DNA from: Lentisphaeria bacterium
GTDB taxonomy: Bacteria; Verrucomicrobiota; Lentisphaeria; Victivallales; Victivallaceae
Assembly (NCBI GenBank): GCA_022009855.1
Contig: CP091727.1
Coordinates: forward strand, 1,488,001 to 1,552,000
Length of the DNA stretch: 64,000 nt
Reading direction: 5' to 3'
In this document: one piece after another, positions 1-10,157 of the stretch
How positions within the stretch are numbered: the first letter of the stretch is position 1
How the letters are laid out: every line of letters starts with the position of its first letter
The notes under the pieces: generated by a model
Told to the model about the DNA's origin: nothing
Databases searched by the model: none
The model's input: only the letters and a program-made list of their open reading frames with translations
Position numbers and translations under genes: made by a program

Positions 1-2
1 AA

Positions 3-1654
3 CACTTCATGGACAAGATCGAAATCCCGTCGCCGACCGGGAAGTCGCCGTTGCGGCGGGTGCCGGAGGTGTTCGACTGCTGGTTCGAATCCGGCTCGAT
101 GCCGTACGCCCAGCAGCACTATCCGTTTGAGAACAAGCAGCATTTCGAGGAGAACTTCCCGGCGGACTTCATTGCCGAGGGACTCGATCAGACCCGCGGA
201 TGGTTCTACACGCTGGTGGTGCTGGCGTCGGCGCTCTTCGACCAGCCGCCGTTCCGCAACGTGGTGGTCAACGGGCTGGTGCTGGCTGAGAACGGGCAGA
301 AGATGTCCAAGCGGCTGCGGAACTATCCCGACCCGATGGTGGTGATTGACCGGTACGGCGCCGATGCGCTGCGGCTCTTCATGCTCGGCAGCCAGGTGGT
401 GCGTGCCGAAGACCTGAAATTCTCCGAAGCGGGGGTCAAGGAGATTCTGCGCGGCATCATGATTCCGATGTGGAACGCGCTCTCCTTCTTCACCACCTAC
501 GCGAGCGTGGACCACTACAATCCGGGGAAGGGGCGGTCCGGCCGCCGAAGCACCCGTCGAACGTGCTCGACCGCTGGATTCTGAGCTCCGCTTCGCAGAT
601 GGTCGAGGAGGTGCGTGCCGAGCTTGATGCCTACAATCTGCAGAAGGCGGCGAACCGGTTCAGCCGGTTCATCGACGACCTGACCAACTGGTACATCCGC
701 CGAAGCCGCCGCCGCTTCTGGAAGTCGAGCGACGACCGCGACAAGCAGGAGGCGTACGCGACGCTGCACTACGTGCTGCTGGTCTTCGCGAAGACGGCGG
801 CGCCGTTCATTCCGTTTACCACCGAGGCGATCTACCGGGCGCTGCGGACGCCGTCGATGCCGGAATCGGTCCACCTCTGCGACTATCCGGTGCCTGACGA
901 CTGCCGCGACGAATACCTCGAACGGCAGATGGCGCTGACGATGAGCGCGGTCTCTTCGGGGCGGTTCCTGCGCACCGCGCACAATCTGAAGGTGCGCCAG
1001 CCGCTCTCGCGGGCGGTGCTGGTGGCCGGGAGTTCGGAGGCGCGGCAGATGCTGGAGGCGACCGCGTCGATCATCGCCGAGGAGCTGAACGTCAAGAACG
1101 TCGAATTCAGCGACGACGAAGAGGCGCTGGTCCACCGGAGCTGCAAGGCGAACTTCAAGGCGCTGGGCAGCCGGCTCGGCAGAAACATGAAGGCGGCCGC
1201 GGCGAAGATTGAAACCTTCTCCGGGCGGGAGATCGGCGAAATTCTCGCCGGGAAACCGCAGACGATCACCCTGCCGGACGGGAGTTCGGCGGAGATCACC
1301 GCTTCGGATCTGGTCATCCGGCGCGAGGAGAAGCCGGGGCTGGTGGCGGCGAGCGAAGGCGGAGTCACCATCGCGCTGGCGACGGAGCTCACCCGTGAGC
1401 TGGAGGAGGAGGGGTTCGCCCGCGAACTGGTGAGCCGCATTCAGGGGCTGCGCCGCGATCTGATGCTCGAAGTGACCGACCGGATCCGGATCTTCTGCCG
1501 GGTTCCGGAGGAGTGGCGTTCCGCAGTGGAACACTATCGCAACTACATCTGCGGCGAAACCCTCGCGGTGGAGCTCTCCGCGGAACCGACGGCGGAGATG
1601 CAGGAGCTGGAGATCAACGGCGCCGCCTGTCAGGTCGCCGTCGAGAAAGCGTGA
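3..1654 (+). CDS. ileS: Isoleucyl-tRNA synthetase (C-terminal part; 5' end outside window; one frameshift)
   Basis: This is the C-terminal part of a class I aminoacyl-tRNA synthetase that charges tRNA-Ile in the cytoplasm. It carries [11 protein letters not shown] and the class I signature GQKMSKR, followed by the anticodon-binding helical domain (around [21 protein letters not shown]) and a long tail. The tail lacks the zinc-binding CxxC end of the common bacterial type and looks like the eukaryote-like IleS2 type (DUF5915-like end). Reading is in one frame to about base 530 and then moves by -1 at a GGGG run; one missing G would restore an unbroken protein. As the enzyme is essential, a sequencing error is the likeliest cause. 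The gene stops 4 bases before apbE. Confidence 0.9.
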
Positions 1655-1658
1655 CGCG

Positions 1659-2636
1659 ATGACCTCCCGCACCCGGAACGGCCTGATTCTCGCGGCCCTG
1701 CTGGTTCTGGCGGGGGCGCGCTGCTGATTCATCAGGTTCGGAGCGAACGGCAGCTGGAGAAGTTCCAGCAGACGTTTCCGATCATGGGGACGCTGGCGGG
1801 CTTCACCTTCTACGCCGAGCCGGAGCAGTCGGCAGCGGCGGCAGAGGCGGCTCGCGCGGCCTTCGACCGGGGTGACGGAGCTGGCGAACCTCTACAATCC
1901 GGAAAGTGAGCTGGCCCGGCTGAACCGGAGCGCGGCAAATTCTCCGTTCGCCTGTTCCGACGAGTTGTGGTTGATGCTCTCCGAGGCGCGGCAGGCGTAC
2001 GAGTTCAGCGGCGGCGCGTTCGACATCACGGCGAAACCATTGATGGACCTGTGGGGGTTCTACCGGCGGCGGGGAGATGCTCTGCCGACCGCTGCCGAGA
2101 CCGCCGCAGCGCGGGCGCGGGTCGGCTTGGAGAAGGTGATTTTCGACGATGAGAAGCAGACGGTGAAGTTCACCGTGCCGGGGATGGCGTTCGACCTCGG
2201 CGGCATTGCGAAAGGGTATGCGGTGGATGCGGCCTGCGACGCGGCCGTCGACTGCGGTGTGCGGCGGGGCATCGTCGACCTCGGCGGAAACCTCCGGCTG
2301 ATGCCGCTGCCGCCGCCGGGGAAGCTGTTCTACCGGGTCGGCATCCGCGATCCCCGTGACCGCCATGCGGTGCTGCCGGAGGTGATCGAGTTGCGCAATG
2401 CGGCGCTCTCGACCAGCGGCGACTACGAGCGGTTCGTCACCATCGGAGGAAAACGTTACGGGCATATCATGGATCCGGTGGCGGGCCATCCGACGCAACA
2501 GGAAAATTCGGTGACGGTGATCGCGCCGTCGGCGATGCTGGCGGACTGGCTCTCGACGACGCTTTTTCTGCGGCCGGAGCTGGCGGATCGGGCGGAGCGG
2601 GAGTTCCCCGGGGTGCAGGTGGTGATCGCCGAGTAG
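1659..2636 (+). CDS. apbE: FAD:protein FMN transferase, ApbE family (two compensating frameshifts)
   Basis: The likely product covalently attaches FMN to threonines of Na+-translocating NADH-quinone reductase or Rnf subunits on the outer face of the membrane. The start is the ATG 4 bases after the ileS stop; it gives an N-terminal hydrophobic segment (LILAALLVLAGG) expected for an exported or anchored protein. Family motifs are present: NLYNPESELARLN, GGAFDITAKPL, DLGGIAKGYAVDA, ALSTSGDYERF and HIMDPVAGHP. The frame breaks at a G run near 1712 (one base missing) and is restored at CGGGG near 1870 (one extra base). From 1872 on the reading frame is clean. ApbE is common in anaerobes with Rnf or Nqr complexes, but none is in this window. 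Confidence 0.85.
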
Positions 2637-2708
2637 TTCGGGGAAAAAGCGGAAAATTCCGCGTGCCTTTCCGGCGGTTCCGGTTGAAAAAGCCGGGTTG
2701 GGAGGGCA

Positions 2709-2717
2709 TGTTATAAT
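2709..2717 (+). promoter_or_regulatory. Extended -10 promoter before argB
   Basis: TGT followed by TATAAT at 2712-2717 matches an extended -10 element. No good -35 sits 16-18 bases upstream; a TTGAAA at 2684 is 22 bases away. The argB start lies about 48 bases downstream. Confidence 0.5.
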
Positions 2718-2765
2718 AACGTTTTTTGAGCATTGTTCTGGTATGGCGAAGGAGAGGATGTTCCG

Positions 2766-3653
2766 ATGAAAGATCTGATCAACAAGGCGAATGTACTGGT
2801 CGAGGCGCTTCCCTACATTCAGCGTTTCCGCAACTCCATCGTGGTGATCAAGTTCGGCGGCAGTTCGATGGAGGATCCCGAGCTGGTCCGCAGCACGATG
2901 CGGGATATTGTGCTGCTCGAGGCGATCGGCATTCGCCCGGTGGTGGTGCACGGTGGCGGCAAGGCGATCTCGGCCGAACTGAGGCGGCAGGAGATTCCGG
3001 TGCGCTTCGTCAACGGGCTGCGCTTCACCTGCGAGCGGACCATCCGGATCGTCGACGACGTGCTGCACAACACGGTCAACCGCGAACTGGTCCGGCTCGG
3101 CAAGGAGTGTGGCGGCGCGATGATTGGCATCTCCGGCAAGCAGGTGCTCAAGGCGGAGCGGACCATGTCGGTCGATCCGATCACCGGCGAGAAGCAGGAT
3201 GTCGGCTTCGTCGGAGAGATCACCGGCGTCAACGTCGCGCCGATCATGGAGGCGATCGAAGCCGGACTGGTGCCGGTGGTGACCCCGCTCGGCACCGGGA
3301 TCGACGGGCAGATCTACAACATCAACGCGGACATCGCCGCCTGCCGGATTGCGGAGGCGATCCACGCACGCAAGCTGGTGTTTCTGAGCGACGTACCGGG
3401 AATTCTCGCTGACTGCACCGATGAAAATTCGGTCATTCCGACCATCCGCACCGATGAGATGGATGAGCTGATTCAGCGGAAGATCATCTCCGGCGGCATG
3501 CTGCCGAAACTGCGCAGCTGCGTCAACGCGCTCAACGCCGGAATCAACAAAGTTCACCTGATCGACGGGCGGGTCATGCATACGCTGTTGCTGGAGATCT
3601 TCACCGATCACGGCGTCGGCACGCAGATAGTCCGCCCCGATTCGGTGATGTGA
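2766..3653 (+). CDS. argB: Acetylglutamate kinase
   Basis: This cytoplasmic kinase phosphorylates N-acetyl-L-glutamate, the second step of arginine synthesis. The 295-residue length is normal for the family. The amino-acid-kinase fold motifs are intact: VIKFGGSSM near the N-terminus (phosphate binding), VVVHGGGKAIS (substrate glycine loop), INADIAACRIAEAI and LSDVPGIL in the ATP half. I chose the ATG at 2766, preceded by GGAGAGG at a suitable distance; a longer reading from 2733 lacks support. The N-terminal extension KDLINKANVLVEALPYIQRF resembles feedback-regulated ArgB proteins, so arginine inhibition is plausible. It is followed after 7 bases by aroK. Confidence 0.95.
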   Translation: MKDLINKANVLVEALPYIQRFRNSIVVIKFGGSSMEDPELVRSTMRDIVLLEAIGIRPVVVHGGGKAISAELRRQEIPVRFVNGLRFTCERTIRIVDDVLHNTVNRELVRLGKECGGAMIGISGKQVLKAERTMSVDPITGEKQDVGFVGEITGVNVAPIMEAIEAGLVPVVTPLGTGIDGQIYNINADIAACRIAEAIHARKLVFLSDVPGILADCTDENSVIPTIRTDEMDELIQRKIISGGMLPKLRSCVNALNAGINKVHLIDGRVMHTLLLEIFTDHGVGTQIVRPDSVM

Positions 3654-3660
3654 TCTGGCG

Positions 3661-4203
3661 ATGGGGCTGAAGCGATCCATTGTGCTTGCCGGAATCAAGC
3701 ATTGCGGCAAGAGCACGCTGGGGGCGCTGCTCGCCCGGCGCTACGGCGTGGAGTTCATCGACACCGACCGGGTGCTGGAGGAGTGTTTCCGGGCGGAGAA
3801 CGGGCGGGCGCTCACCACGCGGGAAATCTTTCTCGAACTCGGGCCCGAAGCGTTTCGCCGGTTCGAAGCGGCGGTGATCGGGAAGCTCGCGAAGGAGGAG
3901 GCCGCGCCGCGGATCGTCGCATTGGGCGGCGGAGTGCCCGCCAACGGCTTCGTCGATCCGGAAGCGTTGCGTTCGCTCGGGTTTCAGGTCTATCTGGCGA
4001 TTCGGCCGGAGCTCGCTTATGCGCGGGTGGTCCGGCGGGGGCTGCCGCCGTTTCTGGCCGGAGCGGCCGACCCGTTCGCGGAGTTCTGCCGGATCAACCG
4101 GGAGCGCGAACCCTATTATCTCAAATTCGCCGATCTGGTCTGGCCGGTGGAACGGGAGATTCCCGCTCCGGCGGCGGCCGGGGCGCTGGCCGGGAAAAAT
4201 TGA
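3661..4203 (+). CDS. aroK: Shikimate kinase
   Basis: The enzyme phosphorylates shikimate at the 3-hydroxyl with ATP in the chorismate pathway. The 180-residue protein has a P-loop (GIKHCGKST), the DTD motif that binds shikimate (FIDTDR), the GGG motif (ALGGGVP) and a lid-like segment. It is the normal length and in one frame. It starts 7 bases after argB and ends just before aroC, so argB-aroK-aroC looks like one transcription unit. The pairing with aroC (two later chorismate-pathway enzymes) supports the assignment over other P-loop kinases. Confidence 0.9.
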   Translation: MGLKRSIVLAGIKHCGKSTLGALLARRYGVEFIDTDRVLEECFRAENGRALTTREIFLELGPEAFRRFEAAVIGKLAKEEAAPRIVALGGGVPANGFVDPEALRSLGFQVYLAIRPELAYARVVRRGLPPFLAGAADPFAEFCRINREREPYYLKFADLVWPVEREIPAPAAAGALAGKN

Positions 4204-4221
4204 ACAGGAGTGGAATACAAT

Positions 4222-5278
4222 ATGAGCGGCAATACCTTTGGAGAACTTTTCCGAGTGACCACCTTCGGAGAATCGCATGGTCCGGGGCTCGGGGTGGTGG
4301 TCGACGGCGTTCCCGCCGGAATCCGGATTGATGAGGCGCTGATTCAGCGCGATCTCGACCGTCGTCGGCCGGGGCAGTCCCGGGTGAGCACCGCGCGTCG
4401 CGAAGCGGACCAGGTGGAGATTCTTTCCGGCGTCTTCGAGGGGGTTTCCACCGGGACTCCCATCGGGATGATCATCCGCAACAACGACCAGCGGAGCCAG
4501 GATTACGGGAAACTGGCGGAACTTTTCCGCCCCGGCCATGCGGATCTGACCTTTTTCCGCAAGTACGGGATCCGCGACTACCGGGGCGGCGGTCGCTCCT
4601 CCGGGCGCGAGACTTCGATGCGGGTCGCCGCCGGAGCGCTGGCGAAGATGTTTCTCGCTTCGCTGGGGGTGTCGGTCCGCGCCTGCGCGATGATGATCGG
4701 CGGCGTGTGGGCCGAAACGGTCGACTGGAACGAGGTGGAGAACAACATCGTGCGTTCCCCCCGACCCGGCGGCGGCGGAGAAGATGGTCGCGGCGATTCG
4801 TGCCGCGCAGAGCGAGCGCGACAGCGTCGGCGGCATCATCTGCTGCGAAGCGCGCGGCGTGCCGGCGGGCTGGGGCGAGCCGGTTTTCGACAAGCTCGAC
4901 GCAATGCTCGCGCACGCCGTTCTGTCGATCGGCGGAATCAAGGGAATCGAAATCGGCGCCGGTTTCGCCGCGTCGGGGCGGCGCGGCAGTGAAAACAACG
5001 ACCCGATTCTGCCGGAGGGATTCGGCTCCAACAACGCCGGCGGCATTCTGGGCGGCATTTCGAACGGCGATGTCATCACCTTCCGCGCGGCGATGAAGCC
5101 AACCTCATCGATTGCGAAGAAACAGAGGACGATCAACAAGGCGGGCGAAGCGATCGAGGTCGAAGTTCTGGGCCGTCATGATCCCTGTCTGGTGCCGCGT
5201 GCGGTGCCGGTGGTAGAAGCGATGACGGCGCTGGTTCTGGCCGATCTGGCGTTGCGCAACCGTGCCGCCCGGCTGTAG
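4222..5278 (+). CDS. aroC: Chorismate synthase (one frameshift)
   Basis: Chorismate synthase removes phosphate from 5-enolpyruvylshikimate 3-phosphate using reduced FMN. Signature motifs are present: GESHGPGLG at the N-terminus, [40 protein letters not shown] and, after the frame break, GSENNDPI and [19 protein letters not shown] 11 bases before the ATG at 4222 decides the start; a GTG at 4210 overlaps that ribosome site. Reading shifts by +1 at a C6 run near 4757 (TCCCCCC); removing one C joins the halves as [18 protein letters not shown]. Given the essential role, an over-called homopolymer is likely. Confidence 0.92.
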
Positions 5279-5305
5279 AGGCGGGGCAGCGGCGGATTTT
5301 CTGGA

Positions 5306-5887
5306 TCAGCCGGCGGGGAAGAGGGCGCGTTCCAGCGCCTCCGCGCCGGTGAAGCGGAGCGCGTTCCAGCCGAATTTTGCGGCGCCTTCGATCAGCTCCG
5401 GGCGGTCGTCGACGTAGAGAACGGGGCGGCCGAACCGGGATTCGAATGCTTCGAACATGGCGCGGGCAGGTTTGCGCGCTCCGACCTCAAAGCTGTAGAT
5501 CCCTTCCGGAACCACCGCGGCGGCAGGGAACTTCCGCCGCACCTCCGCAAGATGCAGCGCCGAGGTGTCGGAGAAGAAGACCGGCTGGATGCCGCGCGCG
5601 GGCAGGGAAAAGACGAGTTCGTTCATGCCGGGCAGCGGTCCGCCGATGATGGCGGCGAGGGCGGCGGCGAGTTCCGCGTCGGAAAGGGTGGTTCCGGTGA
5701 GTTTCCGGGCCGCCGCGAGAAACTCCGCGTCGGAGAGACGGCCGCATTCGAACTCATCGACACTGAGCCGCAGGAGTTCCAGGGGAACTTCGGCGGCGCT
5801 CCGGAAGCCGAGGCGTGCAAAACAGCGTTCGGGCTGGATCGCAAGACAGACCTGGCCGATGTCCAGCGCCAGAAATTTTTTCTCCAT
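5306..5887 (-). CDS. HAD-superfamily hydrolase
   Basis: This is a small haloacid-dehalogenase-like protein of about 193 residues, probably a phosphatase with an unknown small substrate. Motif I reads LALDIGQV: the nucleophile Asp is kept but the second Asp is replaced by Gly, which is seen in some phosphatase-like HADs of the DIGGV type. Motif II is FSDTSAL, motif III the Lys in GARKP, and motif IV YVDDRPE. Between motifs I and II lies a helical cap. The start at 5887 is preceded by GGAG at 6 bases; an upstream in-frame Met lacks a ribosome site. It converges on aroC and diverges from the glycosyltransferase. Confidence 0.75.
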   Translation of the reverse strand: MEKKFLALDIGQVCLAIQPERCFARLGFRSAAEVPLELLRLSVDEFECGRLSDAEFLAAARKLTGTTLSDAELAAALAAIIGGPLPGMNELVFSLPARGIQPVFFSDTSALHLAEVRRKFPAAAVVPEGIYSFEVGARKPARAMFEAFESRFGRPVLYVDDRPELIEGAAKFGWNALRFTGAEALERALFPAG

Positions 5888-5936
5888 GAAGTGCTCCGTT
5901 TTTTTTATCATAGCATGAAAAAGCGGCAGTCGCCAG

Positions 5937-5964
5937 TTGAAAATTCATTTTTTTACACTATTAT
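5937..5964 (+). promoter_or_regulatory. Sigma70-type promoter before the GT9-like gene
   Basis: TTGAAA at 5937-5942 and TATTAT at 5959-5964 are separated by 16 bases and lie about 32 bases upstream of the start at 5996. Confidence 0.6.
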
Positions 5965-5995
5965 AAGAAAAATTCAGCAAACCTCGGGATATGGA

Positions 5996-7084
5996 ATGAA
6001 TCAAACAGCGCTTCTGACCGTCTGTCTCCTCGGCCGGATGGGGGACATTGTGGCTGCGGAACCGGCTTTCCGTTTCCTGCATGAAAAGTATCCCGATCGG
6101 AGATTCCGCTGGTATACTCGTGAGCAGTATGTGGAGCTGCTCCGCTTTGCTCCTTTCATCGACGAGGTGGTTCCGGTGAGCGGCGCGGAGGAGTATCTGG
6201 CCCGGAAGGCGGCGCTTCCGACGGGGACGGTTTCGTATGAGTTCAACTTCCGCGATCCGCGCCTGCCGCGCGGCAGAAAAACGAAGACGGTGGAACCATA
6301 TCTGAGTCTGCTCGCCCAGTTTTCCCGGGAGGCGGGGCTGGAGGTGCCGGACGAAACGCCGGTGTTCCACTTCAATCCGGAGGCGACCGTGCCGCCGCTG
6401 CCGGAAAAATACGCGGTGTTTCACTGCGCATCACAGGGGCGGAGCCGCCAGTGGCCGGAGGATTGCTGGCGCGGATTGGCGGAACAGTTCTTTGCCGCCG
6501 GATGCCCGGTGGTCGAAATCGGCATGGAGCCGGTTCTGCGGTTGAATCATCCGCTTTATGTGGATCAGACCGGTCGGATCAGCCTTCAGACAGCGGCGCG
6601 GATCATTGCCGGGGCGAATGGTTTCGTCGGAGTCGAGAGCGGCTTCGGACACATCGCCAATGCAACCGGCGTATTTGGAATCATCATCACCGGAAAATTG
6701 CGCCAATATCCGGACTACGTCACCTATTCCGGGCGGTTCCGGCGTGGAGAGGGTTGCAATCTGGTACGGTTTTACGATCTTCCCGCCTATCGGGTGCCCT
6801 TGACGCTGGTACGGGAGGCGGCAGCCCGTTTTCTGGCCGGGAATCCGATGAGCGGCGCCGAATGTGACCGGTATTGCCTGGTCGAACAGATTAAAAGACT
6901 CCGGCACAATCCGGGGGTGCGGTGTGCGGAATTGATTCTGGGGCCGTGTCTGCGGTTGAAAAACGTGATCGCATTACACCGGCGCAAACACGCCGCTCCC
7001 CGCCCCTGCCGCGGGAACCGCGAGGACGGAATTTCTGAAAAAATTCAATCTTCCGCTTGCAGAAACGGGGAATTTCACATATAA
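5996..7084 (+). CDS. Glycosyltransferase family 9-like protein (heptosyltransferase-like)
   Basis: The 362-residue protein resembles ADP-heptose:LPS heptosyltransferases that build the LPS inner core at the inner face of the inner membrane. The N-terminus TVCLLGRMGDIVAAEPAFRFL matches the GxxGDxxxxxPxxxxL pattern of GT9. The second half has the nucleotide-sugar region: YAVFHCASQGRSRQWPEDCW, then GRISLQTAARIIAGANGFVGVESGFGHIANATG, where GT9 enzymes carry the Asp/Ser-GxxH element. A basic tail with HRRKHAAPRP may contact membrane. The ATG at 5996 has only a weak GGGAT ribosome site. The exact sugar is not predictable. Confidence 0.75.
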   Translation: MNQTALLTVCLLGRMGDIVAAEPAFRFLHEKYPDRRFRWYTREQYVELLRFAPFIDEVVPVSGAEEYLARKAALPTGTVSYEFNFRDPRLPRGRKTKTVEPYLSLLAQFSREAGLEVPDETPVFHFNPEATVPPLPEKYAVFHCASQGRSRQWPEDCWRGLAEQFFAAGCPVVEIGMEPVLRLNHPLYVDQTGRISLQTAARIIAGANGFVGVESGFGHIANATGVFGIIITGKLRQYPDYVTYSGRFRRGEGCNLVRFYDLPAYRVPLTLVREAAARFLAGNPMSGAECDRYCLVEQIKRLRHNPGVRCAELILGPCLRLKNVIALHRRKHAAPRPCRGNREDGISEKIQSSACRNGEFHI

Positions 7085-7085
7085 T
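7057..7085 (+). promoter_or_regulatory. Strong sigma70-type promoter for the 7126-11292 operon
   Basis: TTGCAG at 7057-7062 and a perfect TATAAT at 7080-7085 are 17 bases apart. The expected transcript start near 7092 excludes an in-frame ATG at 7087 and supports the ATG at 7126 as the first start codon. Confidence 0.75.
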
Positions 7086-7125
7086 TATGAGTGTGCACTT
7101 CGTTTCACTGCATGGGGGATGCCGG

Positions 7126-9082
7126 ATGAAAGTGAAATTCCGTTGTACCGATTGCCGTCAGAAGTACAGTTTCAACGCCGAGCCCGGCGAAGAGATCCAT
7201 TTTCGCTGCCGCCAGTGTGGCGCAGTGCAAACCGTCATCGTTCCGGAGGCGCCGGAGGAACCGGAGACAGCTCCGCTCCCGCCGTCGGAACCGGCCGTGC
7301 TCCCGCCGCCGTCGGGACCGCAGGGTCCGCAGGCGGTGCGCCCGGGAGGAGCCGTTCCAACGCTCCGCCTCCCGCCGCGGTCCAGACCGCCGGAACCGAC
7401 CGCTGTACCGGAACCTGTCGTACCGGAACCTGCCGCACCGGAACCGGAACTGCCGTTTCCGAAATCCGGATTCGTTCCGCCGCCGCCGCCGTTTCCGAAA
7501 TCCGGATTCGTTCCGCCGCCACCGACAGTTCGGCCGCCGGATCCGGAAGAGGAGGAACCCGAAATGCCGGAACCGGCCATTCCGACGGTCAAGTACGACT
7601 TCGACCGGAGCCGTGACTTCAACCCGCACACCGGGGAGATCGTGCGCAAGTCGATCAAATGGACCTTCCGGGCGGTGCTGTTGCTCCTGCTCCTCTGGGG
7701 CGGTTGGTTTGTCTACGGGCGTTACTTCGACCCCGCCGGGCGGATTGCCTGGAAGAAGGAGATCCCGCTGGCCACCTTCCACCTCATCGAAAACCGAGAC
7801 GGGAAACTCACCTTCCTCGCCGGCGGTACCGTATGGGAGGTGAACAGCGCCGACGGCACCGCCGTCAAGCGCCCGAAACCCCGCAGCTCAACTGGTACCA
7901 GGAGAAGGGTTCCATGTGGCCGGTTGGAAAGAGCGCCGCCCTCTTCGGCCGTGAAAACAAACTCGCCCGGTTCGACTTTTCCGGAAAGCTCACCTGGGAG
8001 AAGACGTTTGAAGCCGAAATCTCCGACCTCTCCGTCGGCGATCGGGCGGTCCTGGTCGTCACCGTCAAATCGCAGCTCCGCCCCAATCCGCGCAACCAGT
8101 TCGACTACGAATACATCCGGACCCGGCGGCTGCTCAACCTCGCCGACGGCGCCGTCCTGCAGGAGAAAACGGCGAAACCCGAAGAGCTCTTCTTCCAGGA
8201 GTTCCTGCTCGGCACCCGGCTGTTCCGCATCGAGCCCGCCGGAAAAGCGGGGGAGGAGAGAGGGATCCGCATGACCGCGATGGATCCGCTCTCCGGCAAA
8301 GAGGCGTGGCGCCTCACCACCGCCGACCGGTTCACCTGGGGACCGGTTCAGGCCGGGGAACTGCTGCTCTTCAAACTCCGGGAGACGCTTCACGCGCTCC
8401 GCGCCTCCGACGGCGCGAAACAGTGGAGCCTGAAAAAATCGGCGATTTCTGCGGCTTCGTGCCCGGACGGGAATGGCAGGAAGGCTATTTCGCCGACGCC
8501 GAATCACTCTGCCGCGTGGATCTCGCCGCCGGACGCGAAGTGTGGCGAAAGCCGCTGGCCGGACGGGTGCTCACCGGCATCACCGCCGACCACGTCTATC
8601 TGGAAGGCGCCACCGAAGAGGTGGAGAAACCCGTGGAGGAGAAGGAGCGCAAACTCCCGAACGCCTACGAGAAGCTCGCGAAGGAGGATGTGGTCATCCG
8701 CCAGATCCTGCAGGCGCCGCGCCGTCCTTCGGTGCGGGTCAAGCGCACCCTCGCCTGCCTCGATGCCGCCTCCGGAGAAGAGCTGTGGCGGAAGCCGGAA
8801 ATTCAGGGAGAGCTCATCGCCGACAACGATCGTGCGCTGATCTACTGGGATTCCGCCTCCAGCGGAATGCTTTCGATGGTCAACCAGAGCAATGTGGGAT
8901 ATACGATGCTCGAACAGCTCTCCCTCTCCTCGGGCAGCCGCCGTTATCTGCGAAAGGATGAGATTGCCGTTTCCGAACCCAGAATCCTCTGCGGCGACAA
9001 GTTGCTGGCCTCCTATTACGACCGGGCGAGCGGACCGGATTCCCCGAAGATCGGAATCGTCGCCTTCCTGCTCAAGGATTGA
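7126..9082 (+). CDS. Zinc-ribbon, single-TM protein with PQQ-like beta-propeller domain (two frameshifts)
   Basis: Order of parts: an N-terminal zinc ribbon with CxxC pairs (FRCTDCRQKYSF and HFRCRQCG, MJ0042-like); a Pro/Glu-rich linker of about 110 residues containing a tandem copy of PFPKSGFVPPPP; one transmembrane helix (AVLLLLLLWGGWFVYG); then a C-terminal domain with repeats such as LTFLAGGTVWEVNSADG and LACLDAASGEELWRKPE that read like PQQ-type propeller blades. This suggests a cytoplasmic zinc ribbon and an extracytoplasmic propeller that could bind proteins or polymer. Frames break near 7880 (missing base) and at A6 near 8437 (one A short). Function unknown. The gene leads an operon with a second zinc-finger membrane protein and a rhomboid protease. 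Confidence 0.65.
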
Positions 9083-9086
9083 GGCG

Positions 9087-10157
9087 ATGGAGGAGTTCGC
9101 GGAACGGTACCCTCTGGAACGGGAAGAGATCCGGGCGGCGGCGGAAAACCGGGCGGCGGAGATCGTATCCGGATTGCTTTCGCGCGACAACCCCTTCCTC
9201 TGCTGCGTGCATCCGGCGGAGGAGGCCGCCGCCTCCTGCCGCCGCTGCGGCCGGCCGCTCTGCTTCCGCTGCTTCTCCGACTCCTATCCGGAACTGCTCT
9301 GTCCGGCCTGCCGCACCCGCCAGCATCGCCAGGCGCTGATCCGGGAGGGTTCCGGGCGCTCCGGCTGCCGGTGCTCTGGGTGATGCTCTGCGTCATCCTC
9401 TCCGGGACGGCCTATCTGGCCGGGTTCAACAACCCCTCGCCCGAGGGGATGGTGCGTCGGGATGCCCGGCGGCGCTGGTTTCAACAGGAGGCGCCGCGCC
9501 TCTGCCTGATGCGGGCGGCGCGCGAATACCGCCGGGCGGAGAAACTCCGCCGCGACGGCGACACGAAGCGGGCTCTCCGCTGGGCGGCGAACAGCGCCCG
9601 TGACTTCTCGGAATCCGCCCGGCTCTGGCATGATGCGCCGATCTATCCGATTCTCCGTTTCGGCGAGGCGAACGCACTGGCCCTCTGCGGAGAGCGGGAT
9701 GCGGCACGGCGGCTGCTTCCAGGCGATCAAGGTGCCGCTGGACCACCCGCTCACCCCCGCGCTCCGCTTCCGCCAGGGGGTGTGGGCGGAGGAGAGCGGC
9801 GACAAGCAAGCGGCCAAGGAGTATTTTCGCGCGTCGCTCTCCGCCGCCATACGCCTCAAGCAGAATTCGCTGAACCACTTTCTCGACCACTATCTCACCA
9901 ATCCGGTCGAAGGAAGCACCTTCTTCTCCGTTCTCTACACCTGCAACGGTTCAATGGTCTACGAGGAGGTGATGCGGGAGCTTCTGCCACGCCGGGAGCT
10001 GGATTTCCCGGAACTGGAGATGGAACGCCGCATGAAAGACGCCGCCGACCGTATGGAGGAGGCGGTCGAAAAGCTCCGGAAGAGCCGCCGGGGTGACGGA
10101 GAGTTCCGGGTGGAGCGCCCCGACAAGGAGGATTTCATTGTGGAACGGAGGCAGTAA
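9087..10157 (+). CDS. Zinc-finger (B-box-like) single-TM protein with helical repeat region (two frameshifts)
   Basis: The N-terminal part contains a compact cysteine/histidine cluster, CCVHPAEEAAASCRRC, then CFRCF and CPACR, similar to the B-box zinc finger found before rhomboid-like proteins. One transmembrane segment follows (VLWVMLCVILSGTAYLAGF), then an alpha-helical TPR-like region (EYRRAEKLRRDGDTKRALRWAANSARDF ... GDKQAAKEYFRASLSAAIRL) and a charged tail. Frame breaks lie near 9350 and 9720 and compensate each other. It begins 4 bases after the propeller gene and ends directly against the rhomboid start, so the three are probably co-translated. The role is unknown; a membrane-protein quality or signalling partner of the rhomboid is an inference. 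Confidence 0.6.
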